A DNA stretch of 64,000 nucleotides from positions 62,001 through 126,000 of the forward strand of contig CAWHNS010000002.1 in assembly GCA_963830715.1 (NCBI GenBank). The letters are read 5' to 3'. Every line of letters begins with the position of its first letter. Positions within the stretch are counted from its first letter, which is position 1. The notes under the pieces are model-generated. The model saw only the letters and a list, made by a program, of their open reading frames with translations. It was not told where the DNA came from and did not search any database. The DNA comes from CAVVMA01 sp963830715. GTDB taxonomy: Bacteria; Desulfobacterota; Binatia; Binatales; Binataceae. This document shows, one piece after another, positions 54,097-62,813 of the stretch. The translations under genes and the position numbers were made by a program.

Positions 54097-54780
54097 TTAT
54101 GCTGCGGTCCGGTCGGGGCAGCGGATGTACCGGTCGTCGGGTCCGGCCGAGCATCGGCCGGGTTCAAGCACCTCGGCGGCTTGCAATCGGTACGGACGCG
54201 CCGAACGGAGCCGCGAGTTTCGCACGACGCCGTCGCGGAGCGAGTAGAATCCCGCGCGCAGATGAAAGCGCCGGCATGAAGGGCATTCGGGCGCCAGCAG
54301 CAATGCGGACTCGATTTGCAGCAGATAACGCCACGGCACGGCGCGAAAGGAGGCCGGCTGATCGTCGCGGAATGCGACGATTGTGCGGGGCGTTCTGCGC
54401 TCAACGCTACGATGCGCCCTCTGGTTCATCTGGTGCAGAAGATCCGCCACGCTTGATCGAACGACGAGCACGTCTACCGGCAGTTGATCGAGCAGGGCCG
54501 GCGTAAGCGTGACCCGTTCCGGAGATGCGTCCAGCCCCACGAACCTGCCACCCAGCCGCTCTGCCACGCCTCGCGTCAGACGGGGCATCAGCAGCGCCGA
54601 ACCGAGAAACGAGAGCGGACTGCTGCCGAAGTCCTGGACCGCGATCGTGGCTCTTTCCTCGACACCCATCAGGCGATAACACCAGGTCAGGTGCTCGGCC
54701 CAGGTGTCAAGGTCTCCGTCCGCGAAGCACAAACGGCCGTCGGGTACATCGAAGATGAGGGGGGCCTTTTCAGTTCGCAC
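54097..54780 (-). CDS. Degenerate adenylate-forming ligase-like protein
   Basis: 227 residues. Segment DTWAEHLTWCYRLMGVEER, VQDFGSSPLSFLGSALLMP and AERLGGRFVGLDASPERVTL resembles the middle of PaaK-type ligases, but no P-loop, no A5 or A8 motif and no C-terminal domain is present. A Cys pair (PECPSCRRF) lies in the C-terminal half. Overlaps the upstream ligase-like gene by 11 bases. Either a non-catalytic partner or one part of a split enzyme; the frame is open throughout with no sign of an indel. Confidence 0.6.
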   Translation of the reverse strand: MRTEKAPLIFDVPDGRLCFADGDLDTWAEHLTWCYRLMGVEERATIAVQDFGSSPLSFLGSALLMPRLTRGVAERLGGRFVGLDASPERVTLTPALLDQLPVDVLVVRSSVADLLHQMNQRAHRSVERRTPRTIVAFRDDQPASFRAVPWRYLLQIESALLLAPECPSCRRFHLRAGFYSLRDGVVRNSRLRSARPYRLQAAEVLEPGRCSAGPDDRYIRCPDRTAA

Positions 54781-56005
54781 TGGCCGCCTCCTGGCCGCGC
54801 GCAGCAGGTCCGTGCAGGACTACCACGCCGACGTGATCCATGCTCGCGATTTCATGGGTCCTGAGCGCGGTGCCAGCTCGAGTGGATGCATTGCGCGCGG
54901 TTTCGGTATATCCGACCATCGCAGATAGCGTTTCGACGCCCACTTCCGCCTGTTCGAGCAGCTCCCACGGCACGATCGAGACCTTGCCGGTTCCCGGATC
55001 GATCGGAACCAGCGAGACATTGACGAGCGGAAAGCCGTGGCCGTGGATCGGCATCCAGGTCGGGTGCGGCGCCACGACCGGGCCCAGCTCCGGCAGTCCC
55101 CACAGCGGAAAGATCGGCCGGCCGACGAGTTTCTCGAACTTGCGCCGCCATTTCGGCGCAAACGGTCCCATCGAAACAAACAGGCAGGATGCCTCGGAGA
55201 TCGCGCGTGGAATCCGGCCTTCGCGCAAGATCGCGTCGGCATCGCGACGCTCGAGGATCACGTACGCGCTCTCGGCCCCGGAGAGACCGGCTCCCGCCTT
55301 GAGTTCCTCGATCGTAGCAAAGGCGATCGGCATCCCATGGAGCAGAGCCAGGGTCACCGCCGCCAGCGTTTCCCACGACCCGACATTCGGCTCCGTGCAC
55401 AGGAAGGGAAGCTCGCGGAGCTTTATGATAAATGCCGCGAGCGAAGCCGACATCGCCGACAACGAAAAGTGCGAGTGAACCACGATACCTCGTCCTGAAG
55501 GGAGGAGGACCGCGGCTTCGGTTGCGCGCTTGGCGCCGCCGGTTTCGCTGAAAGTACCTTGCAGCTGCTCTTTGCGAATCGTCTGGATGCCCGCGCCTTC
55601 GAGCTGCTTTCCCGCCTGGCCCGAAGTGAGAACAATCGACGCCTTGGCCTCCGCGAGCTGAGAGCTGATCACCTCCGAAGCCGCCGACGGATCGCAAAGG
55701 AACACCGGCCGGCCGGCGAACAGACCGCCCAACAGCAGCATCACGCCTTCCAGTGCGTCGGTCTCGCCGATGGCAATCGAGCCCGTGAGCTTCAGCGCCT
55801 GAAGCCCGCCGGCGATTTCCTGGACTCGCGCGAGCAACTCGCCGTAGCTGATCGTCCGGCCGCTCGACACCAGTGCCGGACGATCCTGAGCCTTGGCGAA
55901 TCGCTGGCGCAGCAGCCGATCCAGGGGCTGCTGTGCAACCGGGACGCGGCGCGGTACGCCCGGAGGCCAGTACCACGACGGAAGCGCGCCGCCGACCTTC
56001 GACAT
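54770..56005 (-). CDS. AMP-binding (acyl-CoA synthetase-like) protein with eroded P-loop
   Basis: 411 residues. N-terminal ANL features: RPALVSSGRTISYGELLARV and GGLFAGRPVFLCDPSA. The TSGTTGxPK loop is replaced by LLPSGRGIVVHSHFSLSAM, and the A5 site by LWGLPELGPVVAPHP. No catalytic lysine domain follows. Two bases after the alpha1 gene. Likely lacks normal adenylation and may act as a substrate-binding or chaperone-like subunit. Confidence 0.7.
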   Translation of the reverse strand: MSKVGGALPSWYWPPGVPRRVPVAQQPLDRLLRQRFAKAQDRPALVSSGRTISYGELLARVQEIAGGLQALKLTGSIAIGETDALEGVMLLLGGLFAGRPVFLCDPSAASEVISSQLAEAKASIVLTSGQAGKQLEGAGIQTIRKEQLQGTFSETGGAKRATEAAVLLPSGRGIVVHSHFSLSAMSASLAAFIIKLRELPFLCTEPNVGSWETLAAVTLALLHGMPIAFATIEELKAGAGLSGAESAYVILERRDADAILREGRIPRAISEASCLFVSMGPFAPKWRRKFEKLVGRPIFPLWGLPELGPVVAPHPTWMPIHGHGFPLVNVSLVPIDPGTGKVSIVPWELLEQAEVGVETLSAMVGYTETARNASTRAGTALRTHEIASMDHVGVVVLHGPAARGQEAASAN

Positions 56006-56007
56006 AC

Positions 56008-58881
56008 CTATCCCTGGAACTCGGCTTTCTGGAAGTCGATGTTGGTCTGCCGATCGCTCTGGGATGGAGCCCAGCTAAAGAGAGTGTACTCAAAATGCCG
56101 GTAGCCACCGGCGAAGTGGATCCCCTTCGGCGGACCCGGCAGCAGACCGTCGTAAGGCATCCCGTTGGGATACTGGTAGGGTTCCCAGGCGTGATAGATG
56201 ACCAACTGGTCCGGCCTGACGCACGCGGTCGACTTCGCTCTTACCACGAAATCGCCGTAATCGTTGAACACGTGAATGAAGTCGTTATCCAGGACTCCCT
56301 TTTGTCGTGCGACCGCTTCATTGACGAAGGCGAACGGCTCTCCGCGATGCAGCTTCAGCATCTCTTCGGAGGTGTGCCAGTTCGCGTGGATACTCCATCG
56401 CACGTGACCACTCGTAAGCCTCATTCCCTGACGGCCGCCAATATTCGGTGGCGCCTTGTAGCGGACCAGGTGCTCGTCAGCCTCGATGAAGTATGGATGG
56501 TCGATGTAGAGCTCGATGCGACGTGTCGTCGTCGCATAAGGCACCTTTCTCTCGACATGGTCACGCAGCGGGGTGTGGACGTGGCCTGGAATCATGTCCG
56601 AGCTTTGACAGACCATCCCGTGCCACGGCGGCCGTCCGCTCAACCATGCCTTGCCGTTCTTGCGCACGTTCTCAAGGTTTAGTTCCTCGCCATCGAGGCT
56701 GGTCAGCCATCCCATCTCTCCCAGCGCGTGCAGGCAGTCGTCCACCAGCCGCTCCTCGTCCTCATTGCTTTCACCGTAGCGGTTGCCGTAGGTGGCCCGC
56801 CAATAGAGGTCGTCCACAATGATCTCGCGGTTTCCCGCTGTATATTTCTCGATACCAAGTGCCTTCAGGTGTTTCGCTGTGGCGCGCAACACGCCCAGCG
56901 CAATCGAGCGATCCGACCGCGACTCGCCAACCATCGGCACCGACTGATCGGTGAAGCAAAGCAGCCGAGTGTCCGGGGTGGAATACTTTGTATCGGCGTA
57001 TTCGTAGTACGAGGCCGAGGGCAGTACATAATCCGCATACAGGCCCGTAGTGCTCCAGCGTGGATCGAACACGACGATTAGTTCGAGCTTGGGCCACAGT
57101 GTCTTGAAATAGGTATTCATGCCGCCACGCTGACGCCGCAGCGGGTTCGAGCCGGAGACGAGCATCGCCCTGGGCGTTTCCTTGTGGTCAAACCCGTCCC
57201 ACCAGCCCTGTTTGACGGCGTCGTCCGCGTACTCGCTGATCTTCTTCTTGGTATAAGGGTCTTCCAGGTACTTGTCCCAGACTTCCTTGTAGCCGGCCTG
57301 CCGATACCAGAAGAAGACTCCCGGCGTAAGAACCTCGGATGCTTTCAGGCCCTCGTGAGTCGCGCCGTTGGCGGCCTCCACCGGCGGCATCGTCGGGTCC
57401 ATTTTGAACCGGGTCTTGTAGTCCTCCATCATCAACTGAGACAGGGTCGCCGCTGCGGCGATCGGGTCCGAAGATTCGATCACCTGCTTCGGCATCCCAG
57501 CCACCGCCGCCATCGAGGCGGCCGCCTCTGTCCCCGGCGACCAACCCTGAGTTCCGGTCCCCGGCTTGCCGATGTTGCCTGTGAGCGCGAGGATGTAGCA
57601 GTAGGAGCGCTCGAGCAAATCTCCGTGATACAGCTTACCCGCGATGAAGTTCATGTATCCGAAGATCTTGCGCGGCGGCCGGCAAAGCTCCGCCACCTGG
57701 CGCAGCGTGTCCGGATGAACACCGGACATTTGATGAACCCTGTCCGGCGTGTACTCGTCGATCCGCGCCTTCAGCAAGTTGAAGACCGTTGTGACCTCCA
57801 CTTCGGTTCCGCTTTTCAGCCGCACCTTGCGTCGCGCTTCCAAAGCGTAGTCGCAGGTGCGTTCGAGGGTTCCTTTCGGCAGCGGTTCCAGCTCGCCGGT
57901 TGAACTCGCGACTACGAAGAACTGTTCGGCGTCGCCGCCCTCGCGCAAGTCGGACTCGCGCAGGAATCTGCCGTCGTCGTTGCGAACCAGCACCGGCGCG
58001 TCGGTCTGCTCGGCAACGAAGTCGCGGTCGATCCAGCCGTTCTCAATCAGGATGCGGCTTACGCCGAGCCAGAGCGCGGGATCGGCCGACCAGTTGATCG
58101 GAATCCAGATGTCCGCGAACTGGGCCGAGGGGTTCTTGTCGGGGCATACCGCGATGATCTTGGCGCCGCGATAGCGTGCTTCCAACAGGTAGTGGATGTC
58201 CGGGATGTTCGCATATACCGGGTTCGACATCAGTATGATCGTGTCGGGCAAAAACCAACTCTCGATACCCGGTGCATGGTGCATTTCACCGAACGTCAGC
58301 CACTGCCCGACCTTGAAATCACCAGTCACGAAGTCCAGGTCGAAGCTTTTTCCACCGAGCAGCGCGGTGATGCCCGTGGTCGAACCCTCGGCGGCGCCCC
58401 GGAACACTCCGAGCCCGTTGGCGGCGTGATCGTCGATCAGCGCCTTGGGCCCGTACTTCTGGATAATGCCGGCGAGCTTGTTGCCGATTTCGTCAAAGAC
58501 CTGCTCCCACGGAACGCGCTCCCACTTGCCGGAGCCGCGCTCGCCCGCCCGCTTCATCGGATAAAGGACGCGATCGGGCCCGTACATCGCACGGGAGTGC
58601 TGATATCCCTTCTGGCAGCCGCGCGGATTGTAGTCCGGCACCCGGTTGTCAGGATCGACGAACTCCGGATAGGTGCACGAGATCTCTTCCCGGATTACCT
58701 TGCCATCCTTCGCGTAGACCTTGAATGGGCAACTTCCCGGATAGCAGTTCACCCGATGAGTGCCCCATTTGCAGCTTTCCCACTGCCAGTAACTCTGCGA
58801 CCGATCCGCTACAGCCGCCCTCGCCGCATCCTTAGCCCCGTTCCCGCTTGACGCAGCCATCTTCGGACCTCCAGCGGTCAT
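56008..58881 (-). CDS. Type II DMSO reductase-family molybdenum oxidoreductase, catalytic subunit 1
   Basis: 957 residues; bis-MGD enzyme of the NarG/EbdA/ClrA/DdhA clade. N-terminal FS0 cluster site HRVNCYPGSCPFKVY (H-x3-C-x3-C) with the last Cys in NPRGCQKG. Putative Mo-ligand Asp in FVTGDFKVGQWLTFG, aligned with the CDLPPA region of NarG. MGD-binding features: SNPVYANIPDIHYLLEARY, VSGSNPLRRQRGGMN, and C-terminal VRPDQLVIYHAWEPYQYPN. No twin-arginine signal at the N-terminus. ATGA-coupled to the paralogue upstream. Substrate unknown; hydroxylases of hydrocarbons and sterols, and oxyanion reductases, belong to the same clade. Confidence 0.88.
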   Translation of the reverse strand: MTAGGPKMAASSGNGAKDAARAAVADRSQSYWQWESCKWGTHRVNCYPGSCPFKVYAKDGKVIREEISCTYPEFVDPDNRVPDYNPRGCQKGYQHSRAMYGPDRVLYPMKRAGERGSGKWERVPWEQVFDEIGNKLAGIIQKYGPKALIDDHAANGLGVFRGAAEGSTTGITALLGGKSFDLDFVTGDFKVGQWLTFGEMHHAPGIESWFLPDTIILMSNPVYANIPDIHYLLEARYRGAKIIAVCPDKNPSAQFADIWIPINWSADPALWLGVSRILIENGWIDRDFVAEQTDAPVLVRNDDGRFLRESDLREGGDAEQFFVVASSTGELEPLPKGTLERTCDYALEARRKVRLKSGTEVEVTTVFNLLKARIDEYTPDRVHQMSGVHPDTLRQVAELCRPPRKIFGYMNFIAGKLYHGDLLERSYCYILALTGNIGKPGTGTQGWSPGTEAAASMAAVAGMPKQVIESSDPIAAAATLSQLMMEDYKTRFKMDPTMPPVEAANGATHEGLKASEVLTPGVFFWYRQAGYKEVWDKYLEDPYTKKKISEYADDAVKQGWWDGFDHKETPRAMLVSGSNPLRRQRGGMNTYFKTLWPKLELIVVFDPRWSTTGLYADYVLPSASYYEYADTKYSTPDTRLLCFTDQSVPMVGESRSDRSIALGVLRATAKHLKALGIEKYTAGNREIIVDDLYWRATYGNRYGESNEDEERLVDDCLHALGEMGWLTSLDGEELNLENVRKNGKAWLSGRPPWHGMVCQSSDMIPGHVHTPLRDHVERKVPYATTTRRIELYIDHPYFIEADEHLVRYKAPPNIGGRQGMRLTSGHVRWSIHANWHTSEEMLKLHRGEPFAFVNEAVARQKGVLDNDFIHVFNDYGDFVVRAKSTACVRPDQLVIYHAWEPYQYPNGMPYDGLLPGPPKGIHFAGGYRHFEYTLFSWAPSQSDRQTNIDFQKAEFQG

Positions 58882-61736
58882 CCGCGGAATTCAGCTTTCT
58901 CGAACGCGATATTGGTCTGGCGATCGGACTGCGAGGGCGACCAGTTCCACAATGTGTACTCGTAGGGCCGGTAGCCGCCTGCGAAGTGCAGACCCTTGGG
59001 CGGACCGGGGAGCAGGCCGTCATATGGCATCCAGTTCGGATATTGGTACGGCTCCCAGGCGTGATAGATGACGAGCTGATCGGGCCTGGTGCAGGAACTG
59101 AGCTTTGCTCTTACGATAAACGAGCCATAGTCGTTGAACACGTGGATATAGTCGTTGTCGGCAATAGCCTTCTGCCTAGCCACACTATCGTTGATGAATG
59201 CAAAAGGCTCCCCACGGTGCAGCTTCAGCATCTCGTCCGCGACCACCCAGTTCGAATGGATACTCCAACGCAAATGCCCACTGGTGAGGCGAAGCGGCTG
59301 GGACCCACCGATATCGGGAGGAGCTTTGTAGCAGACCAAGTGCTCGTTGGCCTCGATGAACCAGGGATGATCCAGGTAGAACTCCATCCGCCGCGTGGTG
59401 GTAGAGTAGGGCACCTTCTTCTCGAGCTGGTCGCGGAAGGTCCAGAACACGTCGCCCTGGATCATGTCCGCATTCTGAGCGACTGTGGCATGCCAGGTGG
59501 GGCGGCCAGTGAGCCAGGCCTTTCCATTCTTGCGCAGGTTTTCGAGATTAAGCTCCTCCCCGTCGAGGCTTGCAAACCAACCGACCTCTCCCAGCGCGTG
59601 GTAGGTTTCGTCTACCAGCTTCTCCTCGTCCTCGTCAGTTTCGAGGTAGCGGTTCCCGAAAGTGGTGCGCCAGTACATCTGGTCCACATTGATCTCGCGG
59701 TTCTCCACCATGTACTTGCTGATTCCCCGTTTCTTGAGATGGAAGGCGGTGCGCCGCAAAATTCCCAATGTGATCTGGCGATCGGTCCTCGACTCGCCGA
59801 GCATGGGTACGGTCTTGTCGGTGAAAGTGCTGAAGCGCGTGCCCGGCGTGGAGTACTTGGAATCCGCGTACTCATAGAAAGAAGCCGCCGGCAGCGTATA
59901 GTCGGCGTAGAGCCCGGTGGTGCTCCAGCGCGGATCGAGCACCACTATCAACTCAAGCTTGGGCCACAGTGTCGTGAGGTAGGTGTTCATTCCGCCCCGA
60001 TGGCGTCGGAGCGGATTGGAGCCCGAGACCACCAGCGCCTTGGGCGTGATGTCCTTTGCGGGGCGTTCGAAACCACGCGTCCAGCCGTTGGCGATCGCCT
60101 GTTCGGCGTATTCGCTGATCTTCTTGGGAGCGTTGGGGTCCTTGAGGAACTTGTCCCAGACCTCCTTGTAGCCGGCGTGGTGGTACCAGAACCACACCGG
60201 CGGCGCGAGCACGCCGCTCATCCTGAGCCCCTCGCGCATTACTCCGAGCGCCGCCTCCATCGGCGGCATGGTCGGATCCATCTTGAACTGCGTCCGGTAG
60301 TCCTCCTGGATCTTCTGGCTCATGTTGATCGCGTGAACCATCGGCGCAGCGGTCTGGAGTACCTCCTCCGGCATGCTCCCCACGGTCGCGGAACCGGCGA
60401 TGTACTCAGCACCGGCGGACCATCCCCGTGTTCCGGTTCCGGCCTTGCCGACGTTGCCGGTCAGACCGAGCATGTAGCAGTAGGAACGTTCCAACAGGTC
60501 GCCGTGATAGAGCTTGCCGGCGTTCCAATTGACAAAGACGAAGACTTTCCGTGGTGGCTTGCACAACTCGGCGAGTTGCTCGAGGTGAGCCGGGTGCACA
60601 CCGGAAATTTCGTGGACCTTTTCTGCCGTGTACTCAGCCACGCGCTTCTTGAGCAGCGAAAAGACCGTAGAAACTTCGATCTGTTTACGATCCTTCAGAG
60701 CGACCTTCCAGGTTCCATCGAGGGCGTAGTCGCAAGAGCACTGCAGGGTGCCTTTGGGCAGCGGCTCAGGCCGCCCCGTGCCGCTATCGATCGCGTAGAA
60801 CTGCTCGGCGTCGCCACCCTCGCGCAGGTCCGATTCGCGCAGGAACTGGCCGTTGTCGGCGCGGATCAGCGCCGGCAGATCGGTCTGCTCCTTGATGAAC
60901 TCGGTGTCGATCCATCCTTTCTCGATCAGGATGCGGCAAACCCCGAGCCAGAGCGCCGGATCCGCCGACCAGTTGATTGGCAGCCACACGTCGGCGAATT
61001 GCGCGGTGGCGTTCTTGTCGGGCGCAATCGCCACGACCTTGGCGCCGCGATAACGGGCCTCGAGGATGTAGTGGATATCAGGAATATTCCCGTAGGCGGG
61101 ATTCGAAAGCAGTATCAGCGTGTCGGCCAGAAACCAGGTTTCGATTCCTGGGTCGTGCTGGAACTGTCCAAACGTGAGGTACTGACCGGGATTGAAGTCG
61201 CCTATCACGAAGTTGAGGTCGAGACTGACTGCGCCAATTCGCGCAGCGAACCCGGTGGCGGCGCCTTCACCGCCGCCGCGAAGCACGCCGGCGCCGTTGG
61301 TGCCGTGGTCGTCAACGATCGACTGGGATCCGTGCTTCTGAATGATTTCGGCCAGCTTCTCACCGATCTCGTCGTACGCCTGTTCCCAGTTGATCCTCTC
61401 CCATTGTCCACTGCCGCGCTCGCCTTTGCGCTTCATCGGGTAGAGCAGCCGATCGGGACCATACATCGCGCGCGAGTGCTGATAACCCTTCTGGCAGCCG
61501 CGTGGATTATAGTCCGGCACCCGAAACTCGCTGTCGGTGAATTCCGGATAGGTACAGGAGATTTCCTCCCGGATGACCTTGCCGTCCTTCGCGTACACCC
61601 TGAACGGGCAACTTCCCGGATAGCAATTCACACGATGGGTGCCCCAGCGGCATCGGTCCCATTGCCAATAGTCCTGCTTCGATTGAACCAGCGCCTGTCT
61701 GACCGCCGGATCTTCTTCTGCACTGCGCTTTGCCAT
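58878..61736 (-). CDS. Type II DMSO reductase-family molybdenum oxidoreductase, catalytic subunit 2
   Basis: 952 residues, collinear with subunit 1 over its whole length and highly similar by eye, e.g. both have REEISCTYPEF, SAQFADIW/TAQFADVW, and LLPGPPKG near the end. FS0 site HRVNCYPGSCPFRVY, Mo-region FVIGDFNPGQYLTFG. Differences cluster in the presumed substrate funnel (DDHAANGLGVFRGAAEGS versus DDHGTNGAGVLRGGGEGA). No Tat signal. The gap to the beta gene is 30 bases. Probably a second enzyme or isoform using the same beta subunit. Confidence 0.88.
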   Translation of the reverse strand: MAKRSAEEDPAVRQALVQSKQDYWQWDRCRWGTHRVNCYPGSCPFRVYAKDGKVIREEISCTYPEFTDSEFRVPDYNPRGCQKGYQHSRAMYGPDRLLYPMKRKGERGSGQWERINWEQAYDEIGEKLAEIIQKHGSQSIVDDHGTNGAGVLRGGGEGAATGFAARIGAVSLDLNFVIGDFNPGQYLTFGQFQHDPGIETWFLADTLILLSNPAYGNIPDIHYILEARYRGAKVVAIAPDKNATAQFADVWLPINWSADPALWLGVCRILIEKGWIDTEFIKEQTDLPALIRADNGQFLRESDLREGGDAEQFYAIDSGTGRPEPLPKGTLQCSCDYALDGTWKVALKDRKQIEVSTVFSLLKKRVAEYTAEKVHEISGVHPAHLEQLAELCKPPRKVFVFVNWNAGKLYHGDLLERSYCYMLGLTGNVGKAGTGTRGWSAGAEYIAGSATVGSMPEEVLQTAAPMVHAINMSQKIQEDYRTQFKMDPTMPPMEAALGVMREGLRMSGVLAPPVWFWYHHAGYKEVWDKFLKDPNAPKKISEYAEQAIANGWTRGFERPAKDITPKALVVSGSNPLRRHRGGMNTYLTTLWPKLELIVVLDPRWSTTGLYADYTLPAASFYEYADSKYSTPGTRFSTFTDKTVPMLGESRTDRQITLGILRRTAFHLKKRGISKYMVENREINVDQMYWRTTFGNRYLETDEDEEKLVDETYHALGEVGWFASLDGEELNLENLRKNGKAWLTGRPTWHATVAQNADMIQGDVFWTFRDQLEKKVPYSTTTRRMEFYLDHPWFIEANEHLVCYKAPPDIGGSQPLRLTSGHLRWSIHSNWVVADEMLKLHRGEPFAFINDSVARQKAIADNDYIHVFNDYGSFIVRAKLSSCTRPDQLVIYHAWEPYQYPNWMPYDGLLPGPPKGLHFAGGYRPYEYTLWNWSPSQSDRQTNIAFEKAEFRG

Positions 61737-61766
61737 CGACTTCGCCCTCGAGCTGAAGCTGCGTAG

Positions 61767-62813
61767 CTAGCCAATAGGATTGATCGGGGCTTCGACCTTC
61801 AACGGGGCAAAGGCGTCGGCCCACTTGTATATGATCAGCAAGTCCATCAACTCGGATGGTTCACCGCGCCCAGCTTTCTCTCGGTGCTCGCGCAGGGTGG
61901 ATAGCGCCTGATCGACTTCTGCCCCGAAGTAGGTCCGCAAGAGCTCCGTAGGTATGTCGGTCTCTACGGTCGGCTTGTTGCCGGCCTCGAACCGCGTTGG
62001 CCGGATGAAAGGCGGGATGTAATAGACGTTCGGCTCGGTGCCGAAGTCGGGTCGGAGCGGAAGAGCAACCTTGTATTGTTTGACCAGCCGGGAAGTGAAG
62101 CTCTGTTCGTCGTCAAGGTAACCGAAATACATCGCGCGCGCCGGACAACTCTTCGCACAAACGGGCGCGTAGTCGTTCTCGACGCGCGACAGGCAAAAGT
62201 CGCACATCTCGAAGGCGCTGGTCTGCAAGTTCTGGATCGGAATCTTGTAAGGGCAGGCGGCCGAGCAGACCCCGCACTCGTCGCATGATCTCTCGTTGAT
62301 AACTACGACCCCGTCCTCCTCCCGCTTTCGCATCGCAGAGGACACATGGCCCTGACTTGAGGGCATTCCGCCGCCCTTGGCGAAATGTGCCTCACAGGCC
62401 GTAACACAGGGAGGATTCGAGCAGTGATTGCACATGCGCGGCATATAGAAGAAATAGCCATTGGGCCATTCGCCGCCGCCCTGGTCTTCTTCCCAGATCG
62501 GCCCCCACTGCACCGGCTGGGCGTTTTCCTTCGCGATGGGATGGAGATATTTGGTGCCGACGGGCGAGGAATAGACCTCCTCCCAATTGAACGTCCAGGT
62601 TCCGCCATAGTCACGCAGCCGGTCCGGAACCTTGCGGCCCATGTCCATCCAGCCCTTGGGCCAGCCCTGACCCGGCTTGGTCTCGCACCATATGTAGCGG
62701 AGCATCTCCGTGCCAGGATGAGCCAGCCGATGCGTACTACAGGCCACAGTGCAGGTCTGACATCCGATGCACTTGTCGAGGTTGATGACCATCGCGAGCT
62801 GTCGTTTGCTCAT
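61767..62813 (-). CDS. Iron-sulfur beta subunit of the type II molybdenum enzymes (four clusters)
   Basis: 348 residues from ATG 62813. Cluster groups: CIGCQTCTVAC; CNHCSNPPCVTAC; CDECGVCSAACP; CDFCLSRV...CAKSC. The long insertion after group 1 (WCETKPGQGWPKGWMDMG) is typical of NarH/EbdB-type beta subunits. In NarH the third group has Trp in place of one Cys and forms [3Fe-4S]; here all four Cys are present. Start chosen where MSKRQLAMVINLDKCIG matches the family. First gene of the operon. A separate haem b gamma subunit and a TorD-like chaperone are not found. Confidence 0.92.
   Translation of the reverse strand: MSKRQLAMVINLDKCIGCQTCTVACSTHRLAHPGTEMLRYIWCETKPGQGWPKGWMDMGRKVPDRLRDYGGTWTFNWEEVYSSPVGTKYLHPIAKENAQPVQWGPIWEEDQGGGEWPNGYFFYMPRMCNHCSNPPCVTACEAHFAKGGGMPSSQGHVSSAMRKREEDGVVVINERSCDECGVCSAACPYKIPIQNLQTSAFEMCDFCLSRVENDYAPVCAKSCPARAMYFGYLDDEQSFTSRLVKQYKVALPLRPDFGTEPNVYYIPPFIRPTRFEAGNKPTVETDIPTELLRTYFGAEVDQALSTLREHREKAGRGEPSELMDLLIIYKWADAFAPLKVEAPINPIG

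Noticed and set aside
58848..61766. 972-codon open frame antisense to catalytic subunit 2
   Set aside because: It mirrors the sense gene codon by codon and shows no domain, signal or composition of its own; long antisense frames are expected in GC-rich coding DNA.
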